Assembly (NCBI GenBank): GCA_037043015.1
Contig: CM073328.1
Coordinates: 17,147,495 to 17,211,494, forward strand
Length of the DNA stretch: 64,000 nt
DNA from: Bryum argenteum
Taxonomy: Eukaryota; Streptophyta; Bryopsida; Bryales; Bryaceae
Direction of reading: 5' to 3'
How positions within the stretch are numbered: position 1 is the first letter of the stretch; each line of letters begins with the position of its first letter. The translations under genes and the position numbers were made by a program. Positions 1-12,539 of this stretch are shown here, piece after piece. The notes beneath the pieces are model-generated. The model was not told where the DNA came from. It saw only the letters and a list, made by a program, of their open reading frames with translations, and did no database searches.

Positions 1-13
1 GATAACATTTGAT

Positions 14-1710
14 TGATTGACTCCGATTTTGAAAGTGATGGTGAAGAAGATGGTGTGGATTTAGACCGAAACCAAAACGGCATAAAGTGGGAATTCCGGG
101 ATGAAACTTGGGGCAACCCCAATATTTTTTATAATATAACCCTATGCCCATGCCCTTTTTGGGGAATAGAAGAGGCCCTTCTACCACCTACCGAGTTCTT
201 CCGACCTTTATGCAACTCTTCACTCTATTTTGGACTTCACAAATTATGGACTTTATTGTGGAAGAGACAAACCGATATGCCAACTCATCTCTAGATGGCA
301 ATGGCAATACAAAAGGGGGTGCAAAATGATTCAACTTGAGTGTTATTCAACTACAAGCGTCTTTGACATTGTCAATTTATATGGGGCTCAAAGTGCAACC
401 TAATTATCGGACTTATTGGATGCAAAGTGCATTATTTCAATGCCCAATTATTTCTAGCATTTTAACTAGAGCTAGATTTATAGAGTTGAGAAGATGTTTA
501 CATCTTACTCATATGCAAGGAATTCAAAGAGGGAACCCCGGGTATGATAAGTTTATGCAAACTCGGTGGTTGGTTGATGCTATAAGAGAGATGTAAAAAA
601 TGGCATGGTTCCTTGGAAAGTTTTTGATTATAGATGAGATGATGATACATTACAAGGGAACGTACTCACCTATACGCCAATATATGCCAAAAAAGCCCCA
701 AAAATGGGGCTTGAAGGTTTGGTGTGTCGCATGTTCAATTCCAAGTATGTTTGGAATTTTGAAATATATTGTGGCCCAAGGAAACCAACATTTTGCCTCC
801 CATTCTCTTATCTAATGACGCTCAACCTACTCCTCTAATCGGTGACGCTAGATTAGCACATAATGTAGTCTTGAGATTATTGGAAGGATTATGGGGACTA
901 GGGCATTGCCTGACTATGGACAAATTTTTCACAAGCATTGGGCTTTTTACAACACATTTATCAAAAGGCATGTACGCTTATGGTACCATAAGACAAAACC
1001 GTATCGGGTTACCTCTTATTTTTAAAAATACCGCTTCATTCAAAAATGCGCCACAAGGTACTACCTTGTGGAGAATGCATGAAAGCTGAACAATCTCTTG
1101 CGTCATGTGGAAGGACAAGCGGCCGGTATTATTACTTTCTACTCATAGTCTCCCTATCCAAGCACCATGTTAGAAAAAAATAGTAAGTGTTCCCCGTTGC
1201 AACGGACCGGTGCATGAGTTTATTCAAACACCTCCGGTTCTGCTAAAGTATACCACTCACATGTGTGATGTCGACGTTGCCGATCAATTGAGAGCTTCCT
1301 ATAGTTTCCAATCGAGGTGTCACAAATGGTGGCATAGAATATTTAATTTTTGCTAGATGTCACAATACTGAACATGTATATTATCTACATGGAATGTATA
1401 GCAAATGTAAACCGGGGAAGAGCGGCGGTTACACCTATGACACATCTTCAATTCAAGGAAGGCTTGTGTGAAGCACTTCTGGCGAATCGGAGGATGAGGA
1501 GTATGCAACCCAATGATATTCCTGAAGCACCTCGTCAACCGGTGATTTGTACACCAACGTGGACTTCAATGCGACGGCAATGTGTTGTGTGCAAAGTTTG
1601 CGAGCCACATTTTTATTGTCACAAATGTGGTGACAAATGGATGTGTCTCAAAAAAAGGGTGTTACGAAAGGTGGCTTACAGAATTAGCTCTACGTCGTTG
1701 TCCATAAAAT
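14..1710 (+). pseudogene. Broken piggyBac (DDE_Tnp_1_7 type) transposase
   Basis: Fragments in different frames read, in order, like a piggyBac/PGBD transposase: an acidic N-terminus; a segment with LPTFMQLF and ETNRYA; MGLKVQPNYRTYW followed by RARFIELRRCLHL; a catalytic-domain segment with IDEMMIHYKG and QYMPKKPQKWGLKVW; a segment with LTMDKFFTSIGLF and YGTIRQNRIGLP; then DVDVADQLRASYSFQSRCHK; and a C-terminal cysteine/histidine cluster (CVVCKVCEPHFYCHKCGDKW) like the zinc-binding tail of PGBD proteins. In-frame stops near 327 and 594 and frame changes near 735 and after about 1330 break it, so it cannot make transposase. PiggyBac enzymes cut and paste at TTAA and restore the site precisely. 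No terminal repeats were recognised; the 5' end may lie outside the window. Family call is strong; limits are approximate. Confidence 0.88.
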
Positions 1711-2640
1711 TGTGTGAGGATAACTCATTTTGTCAACTTGATTTAGTATTTTACATAATATGTCTTTTCACAAACATGTGAGGTTTATATATGAATGACA
1801 TATGATTTACGAAACCATAAATATTTATGATAATTATGTGTGCAATAAATCTCATGAGCTTCTCTTTCATGTATTATTTTATAACGTATGTATTATTTCT
1901 TATGGGTTGAGGAAGGCCGGTTACAAGCACTAACGCACTGGAACTGTTCCAAGAGAGTCTCTGGACTATCTCAAATTTATCCGCAAAGGAGGATTGAGGC
2001 CCACGAACAAGGATCATTACCCGCACATGAGGACGTCAGAAGATTGAGGCCCTTCGAGCGAGATACAAGGCCCGTATAGGGTATGGTAAGGCAAAGCAAC
2101 CTAGACAGGGCATGGGCCAGCGGGGAGGCCCTGACGACAGAGACTTCCGGCATACTCCAGAGCAACGGTTAGAAGAAACATCTTCGGAATTGACGGAGGC
2201 CCACTGCTTTTTAAAAATCTTTTCATACTGGTCCTTTAGCTTGGCCAGATAAGCAATAAGTCAGAGGTCATTTATAGACCCTGCGACATAGGGCGTCTCA
2301 TTTATGGCATATCGATCATATGCAATATAAATATTATGTTTTGTTTTGTGTGAGAGGGCCCCTGCCATATCCTACATATTGGATCCTTTGAGAAAAACTT
2401 AGGAGTCTAATATTGTATGGCTGCCCTTGTTCTTTTTACTGATTTTTACATGATTTTCCTTTCAATAGTCATAAGTGATTGAGTTTATGGAATTTTTGGA
2501 AATTTTTCCCCCCAAAATTTACAATCACATGCACACATGTTTTCGCCGTTCAAATTTTTTTGGATCTAAATTTTTTTTATTATATGAGCATTTTGCACAA
2601 TATATTTAAGCATCCATACATGTTTCCAACCCCTCTCCAC
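1711..2640. other. Intergenic DNA, nothing recognised
   Basis: Mostly AT-rich. A patch at about 1905-2170 is richer in GC and short-range open on the plus strand, but matches no protein family I know and has no intron signals that I can defend. Confidence 0.4.
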
Positions 2641-2652
2641 TAAGTAATTTAG

Positions 2653-3023
2653 ATGAAGGTTGCAAAAGCAAAATACTTTCAAAAACACTTGCATGAGTGT
2701 TCAAAACTTAGTTATCTACATGGAAAAAAATATGAGCAAAATATTTGGGGTAACAATCATCAACTTGCCCTTGGGGCACCATGCCTCCAGGGCAAAGCCC
2801 AAAAAAACTTTTGCTGCGACTTTAAACGTTATGATCTCACAAACGACAAACATTCAACGGTCCAATTTTGGAGAAGTACCTAAAAATAGGGTCTTCTACA
2901 AGATCTTACGGTTGGAATTCTAAAAAAAGTAAAAACTTTTGTAACATACCCCGGGAGTCCATAGAGGTTGAAAATTGCAATTTTGAGATTTCAAGCTCCT
3001 AAAAACACAAGGAAATTTAGGGG
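2653..3023 (+). mobile_element. TTAA-type MITE, right part
   Basis: Ends in TTTAGGGGTTAA (TTAA at 3024-3027). The interior shares the block ATGATCTCACAAA..GACAAACATTCAACGG with the elements at 23.5-23.9 kb and, in reverse, 37.4-38.3 kb. The left terminus was not found. Non-autonomous; short open frames inside are incidental. Confidence 0.6.
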
Positions 3024-3027
3024 TTAA

Positions 3028-3789
3028 AGCAACAAAATTATTATATCATTATTGTCACAAATTGTGTGAGAATTTTTTGAATTATTTTTTAGGTAAATTT
3101 TTCAACTAAAAGATAACCCAAAAACTTCTCACAAACTTTATGATAATATTGGATGTTATATTTTTGTTCCTTTGAATCATTCAACTCAACATCCAAACAA
3201 TCACTCAAAAAAAATGTCTGTCAAGTACTTACGTTTCATTGAATTTGTACATGGCATATTGAATAAACGATAAATAATTTATGCCATGTTCATGACCTAT
3301 GCATTCTCTTCTTCTATCATTACCAATATATATTTCAACAACATAATAACAAATCGTACATACTATCCAAAATTAAGGCTTTAAGTAGGGGATATGTTCA
3401 TGCTTTGAAAAGCAAAATAGAAAATATAAAATAAAAGACCTTTACATATTTAAAAATTAACCTTTTACTTTTTTCTTAAATTTGCTTATGTCTCAAATAT
3501 GAAACATATATCTGATATTGAGAAAAATGTATAGTGAATAACTAGAAGATTGAGAGTAAAAGCTTAATTACGCATACATACAAAATTATAAAAGCATATG
3601 TATGAGCACCAAAATAAATTCCACACAAAAAACTACTCCAAAGCACCCAAATATAAGATGTTGATAGGTACTAGATATACTCTCTAGGCCCTACTCTAGA
3701 GCAAAAAGCTAATGAAAGAGATGCGAAGTAACAAGGTTTCTAAGTCTCTTTATTCTTGCCAACAAACGTATATAATAAAGTTTTTACTT
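3028..3789. other. AT-rich intergenic DNA
   Basis: No coding, RNA or clear repeat structure seen. Confidence 0.4.
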
Positions 3790-4620
3790 CTTTGAAGTTT
3801 TACTAGTACGTCTACGCGGCGTTGCCACGCTCATACAAAGAATTTTCAATATTGAAGAGGCCAATACTTTGAAATTCAATATCTTGGGCTCTGTCGACCA
3901 AATTTTTCATCCAGTTTTTCCGTGCAACACTACAAAAAATCCGCTTCCAAGGACACCTCATATAGCCTGATCTGACCGATGGTGCCCAAGAGCATCAAAA
4001 CAAACAAACTAAATGATGGACAGAACAAACTACTTGCCTTAAATAATAGACTAGAACGCCCGCGCAACGTTGCCATGCCCATGTAAATAATTTGACCATG
4101 CGTGTCCCTGCTACTGTAAAAAAATGAAAATAAAATCTTAAAAAATAAACAAAATAATTTTTTAAAAATAAAATAAGATCTATGCTTGTAGGCCCACATT
4201 TCCAATTTTGGTAAAGTTTCTAAAGCTTCAAACATGGTCATGGTTGGGTTCCTCTTGTTTTTTTGCTTGATTTAGAATTAGGTCATTTTTGTAGTTTTTG
4301 GTATCTTCTCGGCCATAAACACTTTCAAAGTCAATATCTCAAGTTTGGGGGGTCCGATCTGCAATCCGGTTGTTGCCTACACCCCTACAAAAATACCCAC
4401 TTCCAATGACACATGCAACCCAATCTAACCCGTGGTCCCCAAGATCATAAAGTCACAAACAAACTAAATGATAGACTAGTACGTCCTTCAGGCGTTGCCA
4501 TGCTCATACAATTAATCTTCAATATTTATGAGGGCATAAATACTTGGAATTCAACTCTTAAGAGCCATGATCATGAAGATGATTTTAATTTTCTTGGTCA
4601 TGGTTCTTGATAGTTCTTTT
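3790..4620. repeat. Three diverged tandem-like units
   Basis: The module 'actagtacg..gcgttgcca..gctcat', then 'caatattgaagagg', a 'tcaatatct' segment and 'ccgcttccaaggacac..aaacaaactaaatgatagac', recurs about three times (near 3803-4010, 4045-4470 and 4470-4600). Spacing varies and the copies are well diverged, so this is an old local duplication. No protein-coding signal. Confidence 0.6.
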
Positions 4621-4645
4621 CACACTTGAGACACAGTGTGAAAAG
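4616..4645. other. Perfect 10-bp stem hairpin
   Basis: CTTTTCACAC at 4616-4625 pairs exactly with GTGTGAAAAG at 4636-4645 around a 10-nt loop. It is not followed by a T-run or flanked by a recognised gene. Confidence 0.6.
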
Positions 4646-4959
4646 ACCCTTAACACATAATTCAAGTCAACATTAAGACACAATTTCTACTATTGAATTC
4701 ATTTACTGTTGAATTCCATCTTCATCTCTTGGATTGGATTTGAGTTGAAGTCTATTTTTGTGGTAGGAACCTCACCTCAACCTAAGATGTTTTCAAGGTG
4801 TTTTACTTGGCATGGGTCTTGGTGCAAAGGATCGAGCTATGATGTTTTTTCCTTTGTAGACTTTTGGCAATCTTTACTGATGTTGTGCTATAATTTGAGC
4901 TAGGAAATGTTTTAAAAACCATTTTGGAACTTGAGTGTTTTAGAGATAAAATTTAATAA

Positions 4960-5195
4960 CTTTCTAGTTGGAGAGTTCTTAATTGTAGTAGCTTTGTTAA
5001 TAACATTTTCTCTTTAAAGTGAAAATGATAAAATTTTGTAAAATTATGATTAATAATACATTATAAGCTCACAATCTATAAAGCCGCATGACTCAAATAT
5101 TGATCCACTTGATTGACAATAAGTCCATTACAAAATTATAAGGTTGAAATCTTAAACTGGGGCTCAAGTATATAATACCCGTGCCGCTAAATTGG
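4960..5195. repeat. Dispersed repeat, copy 1
   Basis: Shares with 22,725-22,925 and 29,870-30,090 an ordered set of blocks: a near-palindromic 'cattttc..tttaaagtgaaaatg', then 'gatctcacaatctataaagcc..catgactcaaa', 'gatccac' and 'aggttgaaatct'. In the 22.7-kb copy these blocks lie inside a TTAA-flanked element, so this is probably an eroded relative. The rest of 4646-5487 holds nothing recognisable. Confidence 0.55.
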
Positions 5196-5555
5196 AGCAC
5201 GAATGGCATCCTCAATAGTCACACTTGGAAGGCTTTAAGACGGAGGGGACATGCAAAACTTTTCAAACATGACTTGAAAATTTGACACCAATTACATTAG
5301 ATATCAGCACATTGCACAATAACATATGCAAATTACATTTACATGGCATAAATATCACAATGATCATCTATTATACAATTTTTTTTCATTTGGAGAAGAG
5401 TATATGAACCAAATAGATTGTCTTATTCTCTAATTAATGCCATATTCAAAACATTGCACCTAGCTCAATCAATTTGTTGCAAAGAAATTGAAAATTGGAT
5501 CAAACTTCACCAAGGAGTCATCAACAATTTGCAATGAAAGGAAAGGCCATGGCCG

Positions 5556-5598
5556 GCTATGGCGGAGCAGCGAAATTTTCGCCAAAGCTCGCCATAGC
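5556..5598 (+). other. Imperfect hairpin in presumed 5' leader
   Basis: GCTATGGCGGAGC (5556-5568) can pair with GCTCGCCATAGC (5587-5598), leaving one bulged base, about 75-115 nt upstream of the chosen start codon of the gene at 5671. Whether it is inside the transcript depends on an unknown start site. Effect, if any, is inference. Confidence 0.4.
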
Positions 5599-5670
5599 TG
5601 CACCGACGAGCCCACCCTAATTTCCAATCACCACATTTCTAAAGAAAAGCGCAGAAGTTTCTTCGTAATC

Positions 5671-7509
5671 ATGCTGCTCCAATTCTCCCCCACATCGTTT
5701 TGTGGTTTACCATCGCCGAGTGTTGCTCCACATTCTTCATCGCCACTGCGTGTGGGATTGCAATTGACACCGTCTGCCAAACGGAGGAAGCTGGAAGTCA
5801 TGGCGGGCATGCCTGGATGCACGGGCGATGCTGCCAAGAACCTGCGCTTGCTGTTTGTCGAAATGGGCACGGGCTATGACCAGCATGGGTATGCCTCTAT
5901 CATCCCTTTAACCCATCGAATGCTCCAGTATTGATGCAATCCTGCCATTCTTGAAAATAGGGTTCACATTCTTGCCATGAATCTCTTGCGCTGATCCGAC
6001 CATTCGGGTGAGCTGAAGAGCAATAGATGTGATTTTCTTGGGTACAGATTGAGATTATAGGATTCTATTTAATCTTATTGAAGAAGTGCTTGGTTGTTTC
6101 ATAACACTCTTCCACCTCCATCGTATGATGCTTATGTGCTTTTCATCGAATGGTAAATCTAGACGTCTTTAACAAGGCCATGGTGATGAAGCAGATTTTC
6201 TTCTCGTTGTGCCATTCAAACATGATGGAATTAGGGTTATTTGGCTTATTCTGAATGAGGAAGCATTGCTGGTAGTAATGAGTTTGCATGCAGCTTGATG
6301 TCAACCTGCCAATTTTGAAATTAACCTGACAATGAATCTACATTCGAGTAGCTTGCTCTCGTCTGACCATTTGAGTGAGCGTAAGAGCAACACATATGAA
6401 TTTTTTGGGTACTTCAATGGTATCATAAGAAGCTATCTTGTCTCACCGGAGAAATGCTTCGGTTGTTTCAAAATACTCTTCTAGTTTCACATGGATGCTG
6501 GTGATGATTTCGGATATAATGTGCTTTCCATCAAATTCTTTATTCTGGTCGTTGCATGGCGGATTTTGGACAAGCCTTAGGATGCTGGTGAAGCAGATTC
6601 TACTCCAATCTTGCTCCTTGTTGTGCCATTCACACATGTGAATGAATTAGGGTTATTCTGAAATAAGATCTATTGGCATCTGATACGAGTTTCAAAGTAT
6701 GGAAATGACTGGATCGTTTGGTAAGAGATGTTTATGGTGGAGTTCTTAAGCTCATTCTTTTGGCAGTTGTTGGAAATGGGCAGGCAGGATGTGACAGCGG
6801 CTGCCGTGAGAGCCTGCAAGAATGCCATCAGCTCAAACTCCATACCTGCATTTCGAACTGGTACATTTTCCCACATCGAAATCCATTTATTGAATTACTG
6901 TTCCAAATATGGTACTTAATCGAATGATTGTTGTAGAAACGACTACTCAACATCTGATGTCCATCTTTCAAGATTTTGCAGCAATATAAAGTTTCGTCCT
7001 TAATATTTGCGAGGCGAGGATCAAGAGCTTGTTGATGATGTACATTTCTAAGCAGACAATATGAGGCAGTGGCAGTCTTTGATGCAACGAATTCATGTGT
7101 CCATTCTTTTTATTTGTGATCACAGGTGCGCTTCCTGGAGTGAGTTATCAGCAAATGAAGTTGAGGGTGAAGCTGGGAGTTCCGCATTCAGTACAGAAGG
7201 ATTTGGATATTCAAAAAGTGAAGGCTGTCTTTCCTTAGTAAGTCATGGACATATGCTTCATCATTCGATTTGGAGATTTAGGCAACGAACGCCCTCAAGC
7301 AATCATGCATCTCTTTACACACTGAATGTCTATGATTTAAGTTCCTTGAAGATTCGTAAACAAGCAAATTGTTGTGCAGTGGCGAGATATTGGATGTGGA
7401 GGTTGTGGATGGAGGTCTCATCTGCTCTAGTGGAGTGGCATTGGAAGCCATGGGAGACAAGAATGACGATTGTTATGTAGTGAATGCTGCTGTATATGTT
7501 GGCTACTAG
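5671..7509 (+). CDS. Lin0512-family conserved protein, 4 exons, likely plastid-targeted
   Basis: Exons 5671-5888, 6784-6860, 7126-7237 and 7380-7509 all have GT..AG introns (895, 265 and 142 bp), and phases fit exactly to give 178 codons plus stop. Landmarks: LRLLFVEMGTGYDQHG at the end of exon 1, GQDVTAAAVRACKNAIS across exon 2, GALPGVSYQQMKLRVKLGVP in exon 3, then EVVDGGLICSSG and NDDCYVVNAAVYVGY at the C-terminus. These match the Lin0512 family (PF09585/TIGR02058), small conserved proteins of bacteria and plants with no firmly established reaction. About 50 residues before the conserved core are rich in Ser, Pro and Arg with few acidic residues, like a chloroplast transit peptide (inference). 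ATG 5671 was chosen because it gives that leader; an in-frame ATG at 5488 would add 61 unlike residues. It is the only complete host gene in the window. Function unknown. Confidence 0.9.
5933..6668 (+). repeat. Old tandem duplication inside intron 1
   Basis: Copy A (about 5933-6263) and copy B (about 6296-6668) share ordered landmarks: 'cctgccattcttgaaa', 'ctgaccatt.gagtgag', 'aagagcaacacatatga', 'ttcttgggtac', 'cggttgtttca.aa.actcttc', 'gtgaagcagatt', 'ttgttgtgccattcaaacatg' and 'gaattagggttatt'. The duplication accounts for most of this intron's length. Copies are clearly diverged and neither interrupts the splice sites. Confidence 0.7.
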
Positions 7510-9790
7510 AGCTTACTCCCATCCTAAGTACCATATTTTAGTGGAACCTGCCTTTTTCTTTGTTTTGACCCAAGGAGAGAGGAGGTGTTTCACTACAGAA
7601 ACTGCCATTCTCTTGGCCTTAGGTTCATCAAACTGTATCGTTTTTTTACATCTTGAACTTACTATGCTTATATCAGGCTAGTACAAGAACTTCTGAAATT
7701 TTCTTTTAGCAATTAGGAACGTTGCTTCTTTTGCGCCACAAAAGAAGAATGGCAGGCTTGGAATCATCGTAGTAGCTAACTTTTTTTGTTGCGTACATTA
7801 TTAATGCTCTTGAGTTTTACTTTTTACGCATTATCATCTTTTCTTCTAGGTAGTAATGAAGAAGAATATACTGTATACCCCAGTTCAAATTCAGTCTCAA
7901 ACTCACAGGTCTACAGAAGTTCTGTTTAATACATGGAAATGGATCTCGCATACTTCACAGTTCCATCATGTAGAAAATGCTCCTAACATTTACATTTGTG
8001 GGATCCGTGTAGAGAAAGCAAAGTGATTCGAAGATTACTGAAACTTTTGTGAGTTCGTCAATTGGAAGTGAGTGGATTTCTACTGTGCAGATCTTAATAC
8101 AATGTAGTAACTAAACTGAACACGCACCATTTTACTTACCGGTATGCTCATCTCATTATGCCACTTCGATCCTGAAAATTGATACCTACTTCCACGTATG
8201 CTAAAGATTTATGCAACAAAGTGGGGTAAGTGCATGTTCTGAAAGGCCTCAGAAGGAAAGTAGTAATAATAATGATATAGAACATCTTCAGAAAGGAAAG
8301 TGTGAGTGATGGAATTAATCTGGTGATTTTTTTGACAATTGATGTGTCAATCAATCGAGTATACACATGCACGTGTGTTGAAATTCTCAAGAAGCGTTTG
8401 TTTCTGATGAGATTGAAGATTCTCGTGATGTCCATTTGGAAGTAGTTGAGTTGAAAGCAAAGTGGATTTGCAGAAGAAATGTCTAGTGGTAGACATAGAC
8501 GAGCTTTCGAAGCACATGTTTTAGTGGCTAAACTTAGTGTTCTTGAAGCATGTGTTTACACTTTCAGAATCCTTGGCAGCTCCTTGCAAAGCTGACATTT
8601 TTTTGTTGGCCTCACAATTATTCTGCACGACGGTGCAGTGAACATTTGAAGACGCAAAGGTTACTGGATTCAACCTCAAAGGCATATAGTAGAGTTGTGG
8701 AGCAGGTCTCATAATGGAGCTCTAGTATAACTTATTGCAGAAAAGTCCAAAACTGATGATTCCACTTGCTCTATCTTTTACCTGATTTTCCTCATGCACA
8801 AGGAAAATCATTTTGTGTAACATCCATGGAGATTTCTGGTGTTGGACATTGAGCCATTATTGACCATACTGTAAAGATTTGTTTTCTCACTCAACACTAT
8901 GGTACATTATTTAGGGGGAAGGGTGAAAAAGAAGGACAAGTGTGTTGTAGCATTTAAGTGTGTCAATAAGAATAGTAATATGTTATTAAATAGTTTTGAA
9001 GTTACTCCATAGTTAATCCCTAAAAATCCTCGATGCAAAATCGTCTAAATTGTTGTGAATGACCTGTCCTACTTTTGGTCCCTAAGAATTAAATCTAAGC
9101 ATTCTATGGAGAAATCAATCTAACCGTAGGATATTGAAGTTAACTTGACAATATACTCATTAATGAAATTTGAACTCTTGATTCGTTTTCATTTTGCTAC
9201 ACCATAATGGTCAAAGTTGGCTATATTTTTCTCCTATGGGAATCCAAAAAAGTTGTTCGACTTTCTTGGATCTTCAGAGGTTAATTTGATTGAAATTTAG
9301 TTTGAAAGTTGTATAAGCAAATTTCAATTAACAATCAATTAAAATTTATTGAATTGAAATTGATTTGAAGTAAGGACGTATTATCTCACTTTTATCATTA
9401 CCAAGTTGATATATGGCTGTAGACGGATATATAAACAAATAGACATTTTAATACATGTACAAAGCTAATGCATAAGTAATTGTAGACTCCATATGTGTGG
9501 AGAAATAGAATAATTTTAGGCTAGACTATAGTTATGGCTACCTCCAGCCATCTGGGTAACCCATGGATGGAGTGCATGAAAGACGATGAATGGAGCAAGT
9601 GAGGACGAGAGGTAGAGCACCTTGGATGGATGAGAAGTAGTGCGTATGAGGGTTGAGCAATAGATGACGTTGGGCCGCTCAATGTTTCTTAAAGTCATGG
9701 CTACCTTGAGGTTGCTAGGACTACAAGTGTCCCTAAATTTTAAGCAAACTTACACAAAATTAGGTGAATTTGATAACACTGTGAATTCCA
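7510..9790. other. 3' flank of the Lin0512 gene and unrecognised DNA
   Basis: The first few hundred bases probably include the 3' UTR, but no poly(A) site can be fixed. A block at about 8741-8890 ('gattccacttgctct', 'cccatgcaca', 'gccattat') recurs at 26,920-27,065 within another repeat. No convincing exons were found. Confidence 0.4.
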
Positions 9791-9797
9791 CCATGTA

Positions 9798-9938
9798 GAA
9801 ACTACTCTAAATATGATCAATGACAAGTACTCTAAATATAATCAATGACAAGCTACTCTAAATATGATTGATGACAAGCTACTCTAAATCCTATAATGAT
9901 TGATGGCAAGCTACTCTAGATATGATTGATGGCAAGAT
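9798..9938. repeat. Minisatellite, about 26-bp unit x 5
   Basis: Units of the form 'ctactctaaatatgattgat' followed by 'gacaag' (or 'ggcaag') are repeated head to tail with variation; one unit carries a short extra segment. No spacers of constant length, so not CRISPR-like. Confidence 0.8.
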
Positions 9939-10050
9939 ACAAACGAGAGCATAATAATTGCAATTTGATAGAGGAAAAACACAATAACGTACACTCTACA
10001 TGACTATGACTGCATGGAATTTCACCATTTGAAAAGCTTTAGTCAGGTAA

Positions 10051-10293
10051 GAGACTGCAAAAAGTAGAAATACCAACACCTGTTGCCTCTCAAGAGCCAA
10101 CATTGGGGAACAAAAGATCAGATCTGCAATGAATTTTTGTACTTGTTGCAATCGCATGCTGACTCACGTCCACAAGGACGCTCCTCGGCTGTCAGATGAA
10201 TTCGGACGATACAAGTCCTACTGGACCCGATCCAGAGCACGATTCACCCGCAGCAAGCAAGAACCGGTGGGTGTCATGGCCGATTACAACTGA
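10051..10293 (+). other. Possible terminal coding exon, unknown product
   Basis: A frame open from 10051 to a TGA at 10291-10293 (80 codons) has locally coding-like composition toward its end: after the Met at 10129 it reads MLTHVHKDAPRLSDEFGRYK and ends GVMADYN. It is basic and tryptophan/arginine rich. I do not recognise it. No good upstream acceptor and no partner exon were found, so it may be a last exon, a relic or chance. Confidence 0.25.
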
Positions 10294-11199
10294 ATCTGGA
10301 CTCATTCATGAAATTTGGACGAGAACTAATTCCAGATTTGTTGTTCTGTGAAAGACTCCCTCTTTCTCAATGAAATATCGTGATTTCAATATCACAAGTG
10401 AATAAGATTCAACTTTTAGAGCCTTAATATGCAACATGTGTTGCAGGTTTGTACGACACGAATGTCGAATGGTATACATGTAAAAGTTACTAGATGGCTC
10501 AATATTAGGATAGATCAATATTGTTTGTACTTGTTTGTTGGAACGAAGAGAATCATACAACAACAACATGAAGTGTTTCGACAAACTTTGCAAGCAAATC
10601 TCTATTTTTTAAGAAAAGATGGAGGGAGTAGTTCACTATGCCGATTAAAGATCAATGTTGGGGATTTGAGCAACTGTACATTCTTGAAGAATCCCGAAAT
10701 AATTGGTTAATTGATTGGTTAAGAGAGTCCCATTGCATTACTTCTGTACCGCTTGCAGTCCAGAAGTAGTTTCATGTATCAGTTCGATTCACACAATTAA
10801 ATTACAATTATTTCTCGTGCAATGCATCATTGATTAGCTGGGCTATCGTCAGGTATTGACGTCGGCAATCGACCGATGCGTGAATCCACATGATCCACAC
10901 GCTTGAATTCGATCATCAACTGCCATTCCGTCAACAACATGCAATTGCTTACGATTCTGTCAGGCCCCCGACAAGAGTTCAAACGCCAACCCCAGGTCTA
11001 GTGACTGCCAAACCCACGCTTCCCCACATACTATTAATTAACTGCTTCCTTTCGACCACTCTAATATCATAGGTGACAGCTTGATTCGATTGCACCTTCG
11101 AAATCCTCGGTCGATGTCGAGATCGGAGTGAGCGAAGTGCTTCTTTTAGCAGATATTTTCACCGACATAGCTAGCTAGACATGGATCATAATACCGACT
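10294..11199. other. Intergenic DNA, nothing recognised
   Basis: Mixed composition, richer in GC around 10,850-11,130. No frame or repeat that I can support. Confidence 0.4.
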
Positions 11200-11985
11200 T
11201 CTGTGATTGAAAGTCCTTTTCGTACTATCAGAGGCAAGTGCTCAGGATCCACACTAGTGCGCAAGTAATAGATTACTCTTGATTCTGTGGTTTTTTGAGC
11301 TTTTGGGTTTGAGTGGAGCAAAGAGAATTTTGAATCTACTTGCTCGATCGATGTGCTTTTAGCTTGTGAGACTGTAGGTAGATGTTGATAGAGTACGCAA
11401 TTGCAGTGAAGACGGAGACAACGCACAAAAATGTGCGCTGGTCAGTATCCACATTGTAACTGGCCATTTTCGGAATAGTATAGCACATTGAATTTATTCT
11501 GAGCACACTCTCGATTCTGTTTTTTGAACTCTTGAGTTTGCGTGAAGCAAAAAGAGATTCGATCGACTAGCTCATGGCATACTTTTAGCTTGTAAGAAGA
11601 GCAGCTGTAGTACGCAATTGTAGTGGAGAGAGACTGAACATGTAAGCAGATTGAGCGAAAAAACGACATGGGGCCGGGCCATGGTGGAGGATCGAAGGTC
11701 TTCTTACTGTGCTCTTGTCAAGGTCCACATCGTAACTTGCCATATTCGGAATAGTATAGCACATTGACACGATTCTGAGCACACTCTCGATTTTGTGTTT
11801 GTGGACTCTTAAGTTTGTAAGAAGTTCAATGGCTCAATCGATGTACTTTTAGCTTGTGAGACAAGCAGCTGTTAGTAGTGAGGGTGGAGATTGCAAATGT
11901 GAGCAGATTGAGCGGAAAAGCGACATGGGGCAGGGTGGCTGTGAAGGCGATGGTGGAGGATCGAAAATTCTTTGGGTCTACGTTG
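11200..11985. repeat. Three diverged tandem copies, about 270 bp each
   Basis: Units near 11,200-11,440, 11,441-11,710 and 11,711-11,985 share 'ggaatagtatagcacattg', 'ctgagcacactctcgattctgt', 'cttgagtttg', 'cttttagcttgt.agac', 'gcagctgt' and 'gagcagattgagcg..aa..cgacatgggg'. The first unit is the most diverged. Open frames on the minus strand simply follow the repeat and differ between copies, so they are not taken as genes. Confidence 0.75.
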
Positions 11986-12539
11986 GCGAGCAGAGGAGTC
12001 GATGATCGAGCCAGTTTCTCATTCTTGTGAGAATCCGACAAATTGGCTGTTTATGATGCAAGATGCTCTCCGTCAGTTTCGGAATGGTTGTTCAAAAATG
12101 TGAATTGGTTTCATGCACATTCTGTCTGTGCAACCTCGTTAGTCAATGGTCTACATGTGTGGTTTCAGTGATCAGAAAATGACTGTACCACTGACTTCGT
12201 AGCACATAATGTCAAGTTCGCATTCAAAATGCATCCGATTGAATATTGAAAATTGTACAAAACTGAAGATTTGCATTTTTGCGCATATCTCACATCGCAG
12301 AATGGCACATGCAGATTTAACGGAATTGACATTGAGTTCATAACAAGCGAGGATTTCCTTTGCTGAGACTCTGGAATCGGATCATTGTACGTTTGTATGT
12401 AGAAAACGTGTTCATCCGCAATTGACCATGAAGAACAATATGGTGAGTCCCAGATGTTTGAGAAGTACCGTAGTAGATGCTAATTGGATTGTTTTGACAA
12501 GGTGAAAGTTTGAAAGATCTCGAAACAATTGTAATCAGA

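Noticed and set aside
9798-9938. Regular short repeats as a CRISPR array
   Set aside because: Units are contiguous and degenerate with no unique spacers, and the DNA is eukaryotic.
11442-12041. Minus-strand frames of 65-75 codons as a small gene family
   Set aside because: They occur in the three-unit tandem repeat but the frame is not preserved between units.
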